Of a stretch of DNA of 64,000 nucleotides, positions 36,001 through 48,505 are shown in pieces. A program made the position numbers and the translations under genes. Origin of the DNA: Xiphias gladius (Eukaryota; Chordata; Actinopteri; Istiophoriformes; Xiphiidae); assembly GCF_016859285.1 (NCBI RefSeq), contig NC_053415.1, forward strand, positions 7,391,501-7,455,500, given 5' to 3'. The notes below the pieces were generated by a model. That model had not been told where the DNA came from. It searched no databases and saw only the letters and a program-made list of their open reading frames with translations. Numbering within the stretch: the first letter of the stretch is position 1; every line of letters starts with the position of its first letter.

Positions 36001-37997
36001 CTCTTTCCTCAACTACCCCACAGCCTTTCTCTCATTTTAAATGTCCCAGTCTGCTTCTGTTTCTCGGCAAAGAGCAAGACTGGAATATCCAAGGCTTCTC
36101 AGAAAACGGCTTGAGTCGTGAGGGGGGAGACAGATAATGAATGAGATGGGTCGAACTTTGATGAGATAAGTTCTGATTGGTTTAGCAGTGTTTGAGTGTC
36201 ATGGCCTCAACAGCTACGGCTTCTAAGAATAGGAATACAAGGTCATCCTGAGGGTGCAGGGGATTAAGTAAATCATGTAGTCATCATGACTTTGTCACGT
36301 TATCCCCTCTGTGTCTTTTTCTAAGAGACTGACAGATTTTGTTACTGAAAGACCTTGCCAAAATCAAGCATTTATTTTGAGTATATTTATTTTAAACTTG
36401 GTCTTGTTGTTACATTTGGCCTACAGTCTACACTGGTATAAATTACCTAACACAGTTCTTATGGTCATTTTATGTTTTGAAAAAAAAAACACAGTGTGGA
36501 GTAATGTAACACTTGTTCCGTCTTTTTGAGTTGGTAAGTTATTTTGTTCTATCAATTATTATGCCATTATTATACTATCAATTAATTCCCGTCTCAGTCT
36601 GTAGTGTCCATAGCAATGGCATTTACTGTATCTGCCCTTTTCCAGAGACAATTGAGTAATTCTGTCACTGCCACTGAAAAACAAGGTAGAATAGTGTGTT
36701 GGAATACTTTCATACTAATGGCATTTGGAATCTTCCACTCTAAGGCCTGTATGAGCGCCTTGGTGCGCTCAGGCAGTGCTAAAGCTGCTTTCACATGATT
36801 AGCATCAAAATGCTTTACACTGCGTAATTCTGTTCTTATTTTTAATGTTTGGAGTGTTGATGCCCAACTCTGCAACTAGTTTAATTTTGACTCGCTTCCT
36901 TTCTGCCGTTCTGCAGCAATGCTTAAAGTTAAATTCATGATACAGATGTGTAGGCACATGTGTATGTGTTCCGTTGCGCACACATTATGTTATTATGCCT
37001 CAAAGACACGTGGATTTTTCGTAATTCAGAACCAAACATTGTAAAAGCCTTTGGACCTTTCAACAGACTTCTACAGTTAATACTGAAAGCCTTTTTAAAG
37101 ATTTAATGCGTGTATGAGTGGATGGATGACCTAGGTTACTGTAGATATTCAACACATAAACAAACACAGTTCCTATCAGCTTAAACAATTAAAATGCAAA
37201 AGAGTCAACACCAGCTCATGTACGCACAATCACCCATGAATGTATATGTATTTGCTTGTGCATATATGTGTGCTGCTTCTTTATGGTGTATGTTGTCAAA
37301 GGAGCTTTTACATCCTAATGAAGAGAGGCTGATTAACTTACTGCTTATTGATCCTACATGCTGTTAAACACACATTGACATTGATGGTGGATCTTTTATC
37401 AGAATTGGAATAGTTATAGAGCTGCATAGAGCACTGTTTGTCAAGAACAACTGTACTTCTAACTGGTGGAAAATGGCAAATGTCAGATGTTTTCTCTGTT
37501 AAATTTGTGATATAATGATGCATTCATCTTCATTCATCTTCTCACCTAAATCTTAAAGGAGACAATAGAATGACAAGAAAATGAACCTTTCTTAATTCTA
37601 AATGAAAAAACACACAAAAAAAACAAAAAAAATGGGACCCCAGATTAAATTTCGGCTTGAAATCCCAGACCTGAGTAGGTGTAGTTACATACATTATTGT
37701 TTTGGTCAGGTGTAAATGTGTCTGTTGTCCTCAGTCACGTAGTTGAGCTGCTATTCCCCCTAACCTAACCTAGCAGCAGTAGGAGGGGGGGTGGGCTTGG
37801 TACAAAACACCTGGCCTCCCTGCTGGTGGGGCAGGAATTTGCGTTGGATACGGGTGGAAATTTGCAACGTTCTCAGAACACGACCCCTGGTAACATTTAA
37901 AGGTGCCAGTGTCAGCAGGAAAGGAAAAAAGTCAGGGGAATGTGCTGCTTTAATCAAACCGGCATCTCTGTTCTTCTGTGTGTGCGCACTGGGTTGC

Positions 37998-37999
<2 letters not shown>

Positions 38000-38056
<57 letters not shown>
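38000..38056. repeat. (GT)28 microsatellite
   Basis: Perfect GT run, preceded by TGCGCG and followed by CACATTACTG. Confidence 0.95.
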
Positions 38057-38057
<1 letters not shown>

Positions 38058-38737
38058 ACATTACTGTAAAGTAGAGGACCTCTTGTTATATAAATGAGGT
38101 AACGTCGTCCCACCCTTCTCATATTTCCAATCTGTGTGTTCAGTTTAGCCTTGCCATTTAAAATTTCCTTTACTTCTTCCCCATTACATGGAACTGGTGG
38201 CAGGTAATAGCCAATATGTTTATAAAATAATTGTCCACTCTGACAAGCCTCAATATTATTTTATTCTTCTCCAACTAATCCATTAGTCCAGGGTTTTACT
38301 ATTAAGGAGCTACTTACACCTTGAACTAAGGTAGTATAAAAGCTCTGTAGCAAACAAATCCAGAAAGTGTCATGTCTTTATTATAGCTGTCATCTGTAAA
38401 GAGCAGCACAGTGTTGCTGGCGGAGACGGCTACAGGTTTCATACCTGTTTGGTAGAATAAAGCTTTGTGAAATTATTTAGAGAAATGAAGAAGCAGCAGT
38501 TGTCTGTGTGTTGTGAATTAAATAAATCATTGAACCAGCCGTGTTGCTTTTGTGTAAGTTTTGTTTCAGTGGTAAGACTGTTGGTTGAATTATTCCTGGG
38601 ACTGTTGTTGCACAGTACAACCTGATCATTGTGAATGAATAGTACTTGCAATTATGGAATGAGCAAATGCCAGTAGATTGGCTGGTTGAGGAGTGCTGCT
38701 TCACAAATCCAGGTGCTCTTGGATCCAAGGACATATC

Positions 38738-38978
38738 ATGAAACTAAATAAGGACAGAGGTTAGACATGTACTTTGCTTTGTGATCAATAGGTCATAACT
38801 AAAAAATACCAAAAAATACATCAATGCCCTGATGAAAAATGTGAGTTGAAATGTGTAGGTGCCTAGCCAATTTATTATTTTAATTTTTGCAAAGCATTGT
38901 GATTCGGTATTTCTTGGGTATGACTTATTGATCACAAAGCAAATTAAAAGGCTAACCTCTGTCCCTGTTTAGTTTCAT
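38738..38978. mobile_element. MITE-like element with terminal inverted repeats, 241 bp
   Basis: The left arm starts ATGAAACTAAATAAGGACAG and the right arm is its near-complement ending CTGTTTAGTTTCAT. The arms match for about 60 bp (38738-38800 against 38916-38978), including CTTTGCTTTGTGATCAATA, and more loosely for about 30 bp further in. The AT-rich centre has no coding capacity. This is the structure of a miniature inverted-repeat transposable element; the family is not identified, and no clear target duplication is seen. Confidence 0.82.
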
Positions 38979-41900
38979 AATTACTCTCAGTGTAAGCTGA
39001 AAGCAAGAGACCTAAAAATGTTTAGTTTTCTCCATCACTGCTTGCATCCACCACTGTGACCTTTGTGCCACATTTAAATTCAAACCATCAACTCAAGTCA
39101 GAAAAACCTAGGTATGTGTGTTAACCACTATGATGATCATAGTACTGTCAATGCAGTCATACTAAAGTTTTTACATGAAAGTTTCCAGCGTTGGATTGTT
39201 TTCTTTGTTACATTATAAATGAATATGTATGTAACAGCTATGATTGAAGTGAAGGTCTTAGTGGACATATTGAACTCTTATGTTTTAATTAGAACGTGTA
39301 TTTTTGTGTGTGTAATAGACTATCATGTGAAGTGGATGAACCTTGAAGTGAAGTTTTGTTTCCACAGCTCGTAACATTGTTATAGTGTGAGCTAAATGTT
39401 GTTTTGTAGAATGAGAACCACAAAAGTGTGAAATCTGTCATATAAACATGAAATGAAATAAACTATATAATAAAATCTCAAATTGGAAAAAAAAAAAGCA
39501 ATTGTATCCACCAGGGTGTTATGATTATGGTTTGAAATCATATGAATTACCGGAAAAGCCTGATGTAACTGATTAGAATGACACTATAGAAAGAATACAC
39601 GTTACTAAGTTGTTGGAGGGCAGGAAAAATGTCCCTGTGCATGCATTTAGCTCTGCAGCTAGAGGAAGTACATGTTAGCAAGGTTTAGAGGAAAAGCGTG
39701 ACTGGAGGGAACAACTCGACAAAACAAGTAAAAAATGAAGAAAAAATGCATGTATAGCGATTAAAGGGACACAACAAGAAGGGGGAGAGCAAGATGAAAG
39801 TGCAGTGTAGCTGTAGAGGAGAAAACAATATGACAAGTCATAGAGAACATTAGGTTGTAGAGGAGAGTAGAAGAACATAGAAGCTATTAGGGGCAAGGGG
39901 AGGAGAGGAGGATGTGGATTGGAGGATATCATAATGAGGATATTATGATGGTCATGTGAGATACATTTAGTGGACATGAGTGCATTTGTGAATGAGCTGA
40001 AAAGAGTCATTGCTGCAAATGCCTGTCAATCTCCATTATCATCTGACTCTTTCATTCAGTAGGAATCTCTGTGACAGGTATTTTATAAATGGCTCTGTCT
40101 CTGTCTCTCTGTGTGTGTGTGTGCGTGCGTGTGTCTGTGCGTGCGTGCGTGCGCATGTTTAATTAAATGGCTGCTCTATGGCACTGATGACTATAATACG
40201 CATAATAGCTTCACAGGCCATACTGACAATAAAAGACAGGAGGAGAGGAGAAGAAAAAGCAAAAAATTAGAAAAAAAAAATGTTTCATGGAATGCTACAA
40301 TCAAGGAATCTAGTAGTGTTTCTATCATGTTGGGAGGAAAGAAATAGATCAGATACCCTTTTTCAAATTTCAAAGTTCAAAAGTTCAAAGTTAGTTCAAA
40401 AACTTAGTTGGTACGCGTAGGGTTGTGTCAAAAGTTTGTCAGCTGCCAGATGTTGTGCCTAACTGTTTACACCAAGGCAGTTCTTTTACATCTCTGGTTG
40501 TGTTGACCTGTAACTAATAACATAATTAATTGCTGCATTGCACGGCAGTAATTGCTGGGCCAGAGCCATAGTTAATGATATTAGCGCTTCCTGTACTTTC
40601 TCTGGTGTGACAAGTCAAAAGTGCACTGTAAAGAAGCAAGAGTTCACTGATGTTATTAGGTCATCATAATGGGTGAAAAGAAATGCGCCCTTCAAATTAT
40701 GTACATAAAATTCTCCTTTTCTTACTTCTGTAGCCTATTGATATATTAGGAAAAAAAATCACAAATAAACCATCTGTTTTTATACATGAAATAATCCATA
40801 TATAAAAACTTTTCTGAACATTTTAAAAAAGTTTTAAAATCATTGAAATGACATACATACAATGATAGATTTTTACCCTTATTGCGTACCCCTGCACCTT
40901 TCATCTTAAGATTACCGATTGACTGAATCAACTTTGTAAGTGAAATAATAGTTTTTCAGACTGTAGCTCTTAAGATTTGATTAAGATGACAATCTAAAGC
41001 ATTTAGTTATCAACTAGTTACCACCCTCACCATCGAATAAATAAACTGTCACACAAGTTAATTATTTAATTTCAGTTTTCATGGTATAGTAAGTGAGGAG
41101 AGGAGAGGCTTGGTTGGAAAAGTTTTGCTACATCTAAAAATCTAAAAACACCCTGGTTAGTGAATGTTTGCACTTAAGGTTAATCAAGGATTTAATAGTC
41201 TCATTATAATGCAGTTATATCTTTCAATAAGGTCTTGTATATTAATTGTAAGACTGGATAATACCATTACTTTGAACAAAATTTAACAGCTGTTAAAGTT
41301 GTTTAGAATACAATAACAATGAATGTAAATAAAGTTACATAAAATTCAGGTATAACGAGACCGTTGATTGGATTAGTTATTGATAGTTATTAGAATGCAG
41401 ACATCACATTCAGAAGCTGCAGGACACATTGACTGATGCATGACTTGCTTTTTGTCATTTTGCATGTTTGTTCCAAAACAGAACAAATGTACAAATGGAG
41501 CAAATAATCTTAAAGGTACCCTGTGCAGTTTTTATTGTAAAGATACATGGTTTCGTTCACATTTTATTGCCAAAATGGATTCTCTGTAAGTCCAACTGAA
41601 ATTACAGATCCTTCCTTTTTGCAGTCAAAAATCTGTCAAAGTGACTTCCACACTTAGTATCAAGGTGTGTCCCTGTTTATAGATGAGGAGACACTATCTA
41701 GAAAGCTAATGTGGTATGTTGTTCAAAGTCTGTGGCTCTTTTTGTGTTGTCTCTCATGCTGTTTGCATCATCTAATGATAGAATGGTGAAAGTTACTGCG
41801 TTGTGCAAAATGGCTATATGCAGATAAGTTTTCTGTCTACATAGACAGAGAATCAATGGTATTTTGATAGGAAAATGGACAAATAAGACATAGTTATGAA

Positions 41901-43125
41901 ACCAACTTGTAAAATCTAGGAATAACTTGTTCCTTTGGGGTATTGAGTTTCTTCCTCAAATAAGAGCACATGACATGCTATTTACAAAGTAGATCTGTGT
42001 GCTGTAGCATAAAGAGACTGGGTCAAAACCTGGTATATGGCTGGAACGCCCTTTATTTGTTTGCTTCTCTTCTTCTCTCTGTGCTCACATATGCAGTAAT
42101 TTAATACATCTGAATTCCCAATAAAGCTGCTCCGATTTGCATTTTTTTCTGTTTCTGTTGTCAGACAGTACAAGAATAAAATAGTGACTGAAACGTGGCC
42201 CATTAAGATTATGTGTTAAGCAGCAGTCACTGCCAAGGCATTTCCAAGCTGCTGCTCTGCACCGCTAAAATCCTGATTTTATAACCGCGACGTCGTCAGA
42301 CAGAATCACCAGAACCACAGGTTAAAGACAACTGTTGTGCTGTGATTTCTGCTATATCTACTTGTAAAATGATCTCTCAGAGAAAGCTAGAAGCCTATTC
42401 ACGTCTCTGTCAGCTGCCGTGTGGTCAGTTGAATGAGACACACAGAGGTGTGTGCCTACAGGGGGAAAACCTGACCTCGCGCTCACAGGGCAATACTGGC
42501 AACTCTCTTCTAAGGAAAGTAGCAAAGGTTTCATCAGAAGTTTGCTAGAGTTGTCGCTGGGGGCTTTTGTGAGGAAAGCTTGATAAAGGGGTGAGAAAAG
42601 TCTGTAAATCTAGTGACAGAGGCTCTAACTTGGCAACGCTGCCTGTAAACGTCCCCGTGATAATGCAATAGAAACTGTTTGCGCCAGTTCATTTTGAAAG
42701 AGCATCATTGGGGAAACTCCAACACTGTGCCGGCCGACCGATTGTGTAACGTCAGCACTCACTCAGTCAGTCACAGACATTTGCATTTATAGGGCTGGCC
42801 CCACTGTTGCAGTCCAGCCAAAAAACATGCAGTTTGATATAAGTTTGACTTTAAAGCTGCCATCATTATTAGCATCTAGTGGGACCTGTGGCGAAACACG
42901 TCTTTTTTTCACAGTGTTAAATAAAAATAAAATAAAAATAAAAGTTCAGTTGGCAAACAGTCAATATTACAGGTCTTTAATTGGGTCCTGGACCCCTTAC
43001 TTGGGACACTATTCCTTTTTACCCTCGTTTTTTGGGAGCACATGTTTATCATTTATGTTGAAATAAAAAACGAGGGGTTGTTTGAAGCTGCGAACTGGAC
43101 TTGACTGCTCTAATATGAAAACTCA

Positions 43126-43807
43126 GGGCCTTTTCATATTAGGTACAATTACGTCGTACCATACGTGAGTACAACTGCCTCCCCATCTTCACAATGCTGC
43201 TTAGCTTTCACCTTAGCAATGTTGTTCCGTATCTGAATACAATAGCGTATCTACACACTCCAACACAGTAGGTGATGGTAAGTACTTAGATGGTTTGCGA
43301 TCCGCCAATAAACACAAAGAAGAAGGAGAATGTACTTGTGTCATCTATTAAGTGACATTTGTTTATGTTGTCGCTCCAGTATAGAAAAGCATTTTTTTCC
43401 TGTTCTTCTATCATATACACTTACATGTAAATACTCTTGGATTATTCCATAAATCTCGACAATTTTGTATGTAGTGTCCAGTTGTGATTGCATGTTTTCA
43501 TCTGCCCAAATTTCAAGCAAGCATTTAATTTCCTCATTAAACCAGAGAAATCCTTTCGCGGCCATGTGTGAGCAGGGCAGTCAAATAGTTGTGACATAAC
43601 ATTCTAAATAGCGGTCTACTTCAGTGTTTTGGTGCAGTAGCTTTTACAACTGATGCAAACCGTACTTGAGTACACATTAACTGTAATCAAGACCATCTTT
43701 TCAAGTGGACCTGGGCATGGTACACAGTGTTAACACTGATCAAACAAACTGGACTTTGGGGTCAAGTGTATTTGGGTCCAGGCCAGGGTCCCTGATGTGA
43801 AAGCCCC
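43126..43807 (-). mobile_element. PIF/Harbinger-like non-autonomous element
   Basis: The ends are imperfect inverted repeats: GGGCCTTTTCATATTAGG at the left, and GGGGCTTTCACATCAGGG read from the right edge on the minus strand. The sequence CTCA flanks both ends (43122-43125 and 43808-43811), a possible target duplication. Subterminal blocks (ACGTGAGTAC and GTACTTGAGTAC) are also related. Inside is an intact exon for a MYB/SANT-like protein, the accessory protein of Harbinger elements. No DDE transposase was found. Confidence 0.65.
43425..43565 (-). pseudogene. Orphan first exon of a MYB/SANT-like (Harbinger accessory) protein
   Basis: On the minus strand an ATG at 43565 opens 47 codons ending at a consensus donor, CAT|GTAAGTG. 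The peptide has the trihelix/MYB-SANT-like pattern: FLWFNEEIKCLLEIWADENM, then QSQLDTTYK, then IYGIIQEYLH. In PIF/Harbinger elements a MYB-like protein helps the transposase into the nucleus and onto the element ends. Only this exon is seen and no following exon was recognised, so it is probably a remnant. Reading through the donor adds about 27 unrelated residues before a stop. Confidence 0.7.
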
Positions 43808-43906
43808 CTCAGGCTTTTCACTCATGCACTTGGAGAGGCTTATTCCACAGGGGTTTCATTGAAGTTCAAGCATGGGTTTGCACATGTTTACAAGTCTGTA
43901 TAACAG

Positions 43907-43915
43907 ACACACACA

Positions 43916-43960
<45 letters not shown>
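43907..43960. repeat. (CA)n microsatellite abutting inverted-repeat arm
   Basis: Nearly perfect CA run with one CAGA interruption near 43915, directly adjoining the 129-bp arm at 43961. It is the complement of the GT tract beyond the other arm. Confidence 0.95.
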
Positions 43961-43963
<3 letters not shown>

Positions 43964-44089
43964 ATGCGATCTGTCAGAAGGGATGATATTAGAATGATGA
44001 TATCAATTGTATTTTCTGACTCACAAAGGGAATTTCCTTCCTTGTGATGTCATAACTCTGATCGTACATTTGGAGGAACAACAACATAC
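43961..44089 (+). repeat. Inverted repeat arm A, 129 bp (partner 51945-52073)
   Basis: From AGGATGCGATCTG to ACAACAACATAC. Its reverse complement occurs at 51945-52073 with a single difference (TTGTGATG here, TTGTAATG in the partner read on the same strand). The near identity implies a recent duplication or gene conversion. It encodes nothing recognisable. Confidence 0.95.
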
Positions 44090-44098
44090 AACTCTTTC

Positions 44099-44102
<4 letters not shown>

Positions 44103-44133
<31 letters not shown>
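44103..44133. repeat. (CA)15 microsatellite
   Basis: A CA run starting 14 bp after inverted-repeat arm A, followed by an AAAC/AAAT stretch. Confidence 0.9.
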
Positions 44134-44137
<4 letters not shown>

Positions 44138-45740
44138 AATAAACAAAAAACGCATTCGCCTCTCGTAATGATTAGTAGTGGACGCACAATATCCATTATA
44201 ATCTCCCACTACACTTAAAACTGCATGTGCACAACTGCAGGTCAAAATTAAACCAAGGAGCGGGTCTGAAAGTAGCTCTAATGGATGATTAAAGTGCATA
44301 TTTTAGGTAATAACAGTAATGTTAATTGTTTTTTTGGAAGTTGATAAAGACTGGGAAGACTTACAGCTGCTTGACCTGTCATTGTAGTCTATGTAAAGAT
44401 TTAAAAAAAAACAAAAAAAAAAAACAGGTTCTCACAAGTCATATTTTTGCATGACTGAGGACAATGAAACCCAAAGAAACAAACTGCTTTAGACAGCTGG
44501 AACTCACACACACTGTCAGGCTGACTCATAGTTGTCCATCTGTTGGCTTATACATTCGGTTTCACAGCGGTGGAAGTGTGATGTTGCAGGATTGAGAACT
44601 CTGGGTTGTCCTGCTGCAAAATCCTTTTGAAACTGCTGGTGTTTTCCTTTTTTATGCATATGTTGCTTAGGCAGGCGAGGAATACATTTCAGCTACAGCA
44701 TCAACTATCATTAAGTAGTGATTTTCCCAAGAATCCTGAGAAATTCACCTTTTGTCATCACCTTTTGAAAAATATGAGTCAACATTTAGTCTCAAGGAAA
44801 TTGTATTAGCAGCAACTTCTCTAAGGAAATGTTTACAAATGGTGAAACAAAAATTTTTGAAGATAATTATGGGACAGAATTTTCAGGATCAAAGAGAGCT
44901 ATTCTTCAGTAGTCATGTTAACTTTCAGAGTACAAAAGATTTATTACACTTCTTTGGGTCTCTTCTCTTAAGAGACTATACTGTAGCAATCAGATTACAA
45001 GCAGCACTATATGACTTTACCATTATCCAGGGCCACATATGGCTACCCATAAAGGAGGTCAGAGGTCAGTCGCTGCCCACATTCCTGAAGCTACAACTTC
45101 CCTGGCACCCCACCTCCCCCACATAGACACATGTTAAACGCTTTGTTTAAATCCATCAGTTAAACACACACATGCACACAGACACACACAGACACTAAAC
45201 ATCACACTGGCTGCTGTTGTTGTTGAACTACATAAAATAAGTAATATTAAAGAGATCATTGGGTTGCTTGGATGTGGACAGGGGAGGATGAATGGTAGGC
45301 GGTGAAAAAAAGGAGAAGGGAGTATGACACAAATACTTGGAGGGAAAGGGTGGTAAAATCTGGGTCATGGTGAATGAGGGAGGGTGTAGGCCTATAAAGA
45401 GACACAGGTAGATAGAGGATGGGTGAGTGTGGCAGTCTTTTTTTTTTTTTTTCCTTCCAGGCTGAGAGCAGATCTTGGCCTTACTAGCTTAATACCAAGC
45501 ATACCTCTTCATTTATAAAGACAGAGTAACTGAAATATTGCACTGGGTGAGGCCAGGTTTGAGTCTGTGTCATGCAGACCTCCACTCTCTGTATAGTGCA
45601 TGTTTCATTCCTATGTTCTTATTTAAACATTATACGCAGAAATAGAGAAAAATCTCTGAGGGATTTTAAGTTTGTTTTGTTTTTTTTTCCCAGTCAAATT
45701 TCACAGCAATCTCAAGCTGTCTGCAATCTCTCTCTAACAC

Positions 45741-45860
45741 ATACACACAGACAAAAACAGACACACACAGACACACACAGACACACACAGACACAAACAG
45801 ACACACACAGACACACACAGACACACACAGACACACACAGACACACACAGACACACATAC
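45741..45860. repeat. 10-bp minisatellite (ACACACACAG), about 12 units
   Basis: Units of ACACACACAG repeat in strict 10-bp register, with a few C-to-A variants (ACAAAAACAG, ACACAAACAG). It is a higher-order form of a CA repeat. Open frames through it on both strands are low-complexity artefacts. Confidence 0.95.
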
Positions 45861-46316
45861 AGTGGCACACATCCGTAATTGACCACCTGTTTGCCTGTGG
45901 CCTAGTTTAGGCTTTATGAAACACTGTAAAGCAGTGATGTACAATTCCTTTGGGATTCCTAACTGCTCGGCTATTATTTCAATTGTTCCCAAGCAACACC
46001 AAGGGACAGAAAGAAAACATACGTAGCATGTCGTTTGAGTTTCTTTTGAAGAAATGAGGGGTATAAATAGAAATGTATGGGGCAAATGAAGTTTACCCAT
46101 ATTTGAAGTCAGCCCAGATTTGAACTGGGAAACGCCGGTGTCTGTTGTGTAATTTCTCCTTTGAAGACTTTTATTCTGTTAAATATGGGGGGAATCTTAG
46201 TTTCATAGTTCAGTAGTTCAGATAAGTTTTATTGTTGTACTTCTGTGTTGCGTGTATCCTGAAAAAGTGGAGCAATACACAACCTGATGTTGATGTTAGA
46301 TAGCGTGTGCATGTGC

Positions 46317-46341
46317 GTGTGTGTGTGTGTGTGTGTGTGTG
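46317..46341. repeat. (GT)12 microsatellite
   Basis: GT run preceded by TGTGCATGTGC. A degenerate SINE-like B box (minus-strand AGTTCAAATCTGGGC) lies nearby at about 46110-46125. Confidence 0.85.
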
Positions 46342-48072
46342 CATATTCATGTTTATATGTTGCAGTAGGTGTGTTTATATGAAGGATGTGTATTCCTATG
46401 TACATACGGGAAGGCCGCTGGACTGTCTGCGTTGGCAATAAGTTGAGAGAGCCAGAGGAGCCCACCAGTGAGGGAAGCTTTAGGGTCAAGAGTACGCACG
46501 CACGCATGCACGCACAGTCTTGCCTGTTTGTAAGCTCTGCAGACTGCAGGAAGCAATAATGGTAGCGTGCTTCCGGAGTTCTGGAGGGTTCTCTCAGGGG
46601 AGAGTGGCTGTCCTGTCCAGCTCAGCAGAGCAAAACTGAAAAGAAAACAGCAGAGCAGAAAATTATAGAACATTGAGAATACAATGCAGTAGAATAGAAA
46701 ATGGTACAATAGAACAGGATAGTGAAGAATAGAGTAGAGAAAGATAGAACCAGAAATATTAGAATCCAGTAAAATACAACAAAACAGAACTTAAAATATG
46801 GTAAATGATTTTAAATGATCCCAATAATTTAAAATTGCATGCTAAGGTGCTTTTGGGGAAAAAAATTGTAGAACTGTGATTAAATGGTTGCATACTACAG
46901 AGATGATCCAGTAATGTGGTCTGTGGTCTTTAAATTGTCTTCAGCTGGGTGGCAGAAAAATGTTAGGACAGGAAAAGAGCATGGAAGGGGATGCAGCCTG
47001 TGCAGAGCGTCTGTGTGTCAGAGTTCATCATTTATGTATCCCACATTTCCTCAGTGTGAGCCAGGGATAGCTGCGCCTTCCTCAGTCCTTCCTTCCTTTC
47101 TGCATGGCTTCATCTCTGCATCCCTTTCTGCTCATCTTGCTGGTCCATTTGCTCTGTTTCCCAAGCCGGCATCACTGCAGCTGGCATCAGCCTGCATGCG
47201 TTAATGTGCGTGTTTGCCTGTGTTGTCGGGTGCTCGCATGCATTCGTGGCTGTGTGCCTGTACTTATGCATGTGTGTGTGGTTGTTCTGTTGGCGGGGCG
47301 TATTGATCTCCTCATCTCATCATGACCTACAGTATGACCAGCCTCACGCCTGGTTGGATATTACCTACCAGCTGTCGACCAATGGATCCAACACTTCCTG
47401 TAATGCTAGCATTTCTTTGTTAGAAATTGCTCTGCTCTTGTCCTGTGTAGGCTAATTTTCTATTTCATAACAATGTAAGAATTTCTACAGACGTTTGTTA
47501 GTAGGGGCAGTCTGAATTTCATGTGAGGTGGTGCACCATTGCTGTTATACAGAGAAACTCTGCAAACCTTTCATTAATGAATTGTAGTCTCCATGCCCAA
47601 ACAGTGCTAACCCTGGTGACATCATCAGGGGTCATTTTTCAGACTCCTCCAGAGCCACAGACGACGTAGAACTGTTTTCACAGGCTACGAAATACTCCGC
47701 TTTGTTATAGAACTTATTTTGATGTGTATAACCAGTGGAATGCTCCTTTAAAAATGTTATTACTATGTGGGCTGATAATCTTCGCAATGTGTTACACCAA
47801 TATGATGTCCCATTAATTAAGTGCTGACAGCGATAAGCGTTACTGTTGGTAAAAAGGGTATTTTTATTCCTTTTCTGAAAGTTTTAGTGCCATGGACATG
47901 GAACTTGGTCTTGATCAGATGTCCGAGTGACAAGAGAAACTTGCTATTCATTGAAACTTTTTTTAGAACATCATAGACATGCCTTTCTCTGTCAGCTGCA
48001 CTGAAGGGCGGAGCAAAAAACAACAAAACATCGAACAAATCACTACAGACACGTTCCACCAAAATGTGTCAT

Positions 48073-48505
48073 GTAAAGGAATAGTTCGACATTTTGGGAA
48101 ATTTGACTAATTTGCTTTCTTGTTGAAAGTTAGATGAGAAGATTGCTGCCTTCCTCATATCTGTTGTTATATATGAAGCTAGAGCCAGGAGACAGTTAAC
48201 TTAGCTTAGCAGTAACTTTCTGGAGTTGCAGCTGGTTGCCTAGCAACCTCATAGTGACAAAAAGACTCCAAGTAGTCAGTGCGCCCGGCCAAGAAACAGT
48301 CTTACGCATGAGCCTTTATAAAAACCCCAAATTTTTGTTTTTACACTTTGGTGTTTGTACGGATAAAACAAATGACATATACGTTAACATGTATAAGTTA
48401 ATTACTGAGCTCAAGAGGTGCTGGTATGCAAATTTTGTTACTTTTGGACAGAGCCAGGCTATCTATTTCCCTGTTTCGGGTGTTTTTGCTAAGCTAGGCT
48501 AACCA
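48073..48505. mobile_element. Teleost dispersed fold-back repeat, right end truncated
   Basis: Starts TAAAGGAATAGTTCGACATT, a terminal sequence I recognise from an abundant fish non-autonomous repeat. AGCCAGGAGACAGTTAACTTAGCTTAGC on the left is complementary to GCTAAGCTAGGCTAAC and AGAGCCAGGCTA on the right (48460-48503). An inner inverted pair, AACTTTCTGGAGTTG and GACTCCAAGTAGT, surrounds GGTTGCCTAGCAACC. The expected complement of the first 80 or so bases is missing after 48505, so the copy is truncated. Confidence 0.7.

Noticed and set aside
36594..36875. 93-aa minus-strand open frame, possible transposon remnant
   Set aside because: I could not place it in any transposase family, and there are no terminal repeats around it.
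44752..45126. 124-aa plus-strand open frame
   Set aside because: Begins at a non-ATG codon, no family resemblance, and lies inside ptpn4 intron 1 without splice sites.
45741..45860. Regular short repeats that could suggest a CRISPR array
   Set aside because: The 10-bp units are contiguous without spacers, in a vertebrate genome; it is a minisatellite.
45666..46100. Cysteine/valine-rich 144-aa frame, and similar CVCVCV or HTHTHT frames elsewhere
   Set aside because: Produced by reading (GT)n/(CA)n repeats; not proteins.
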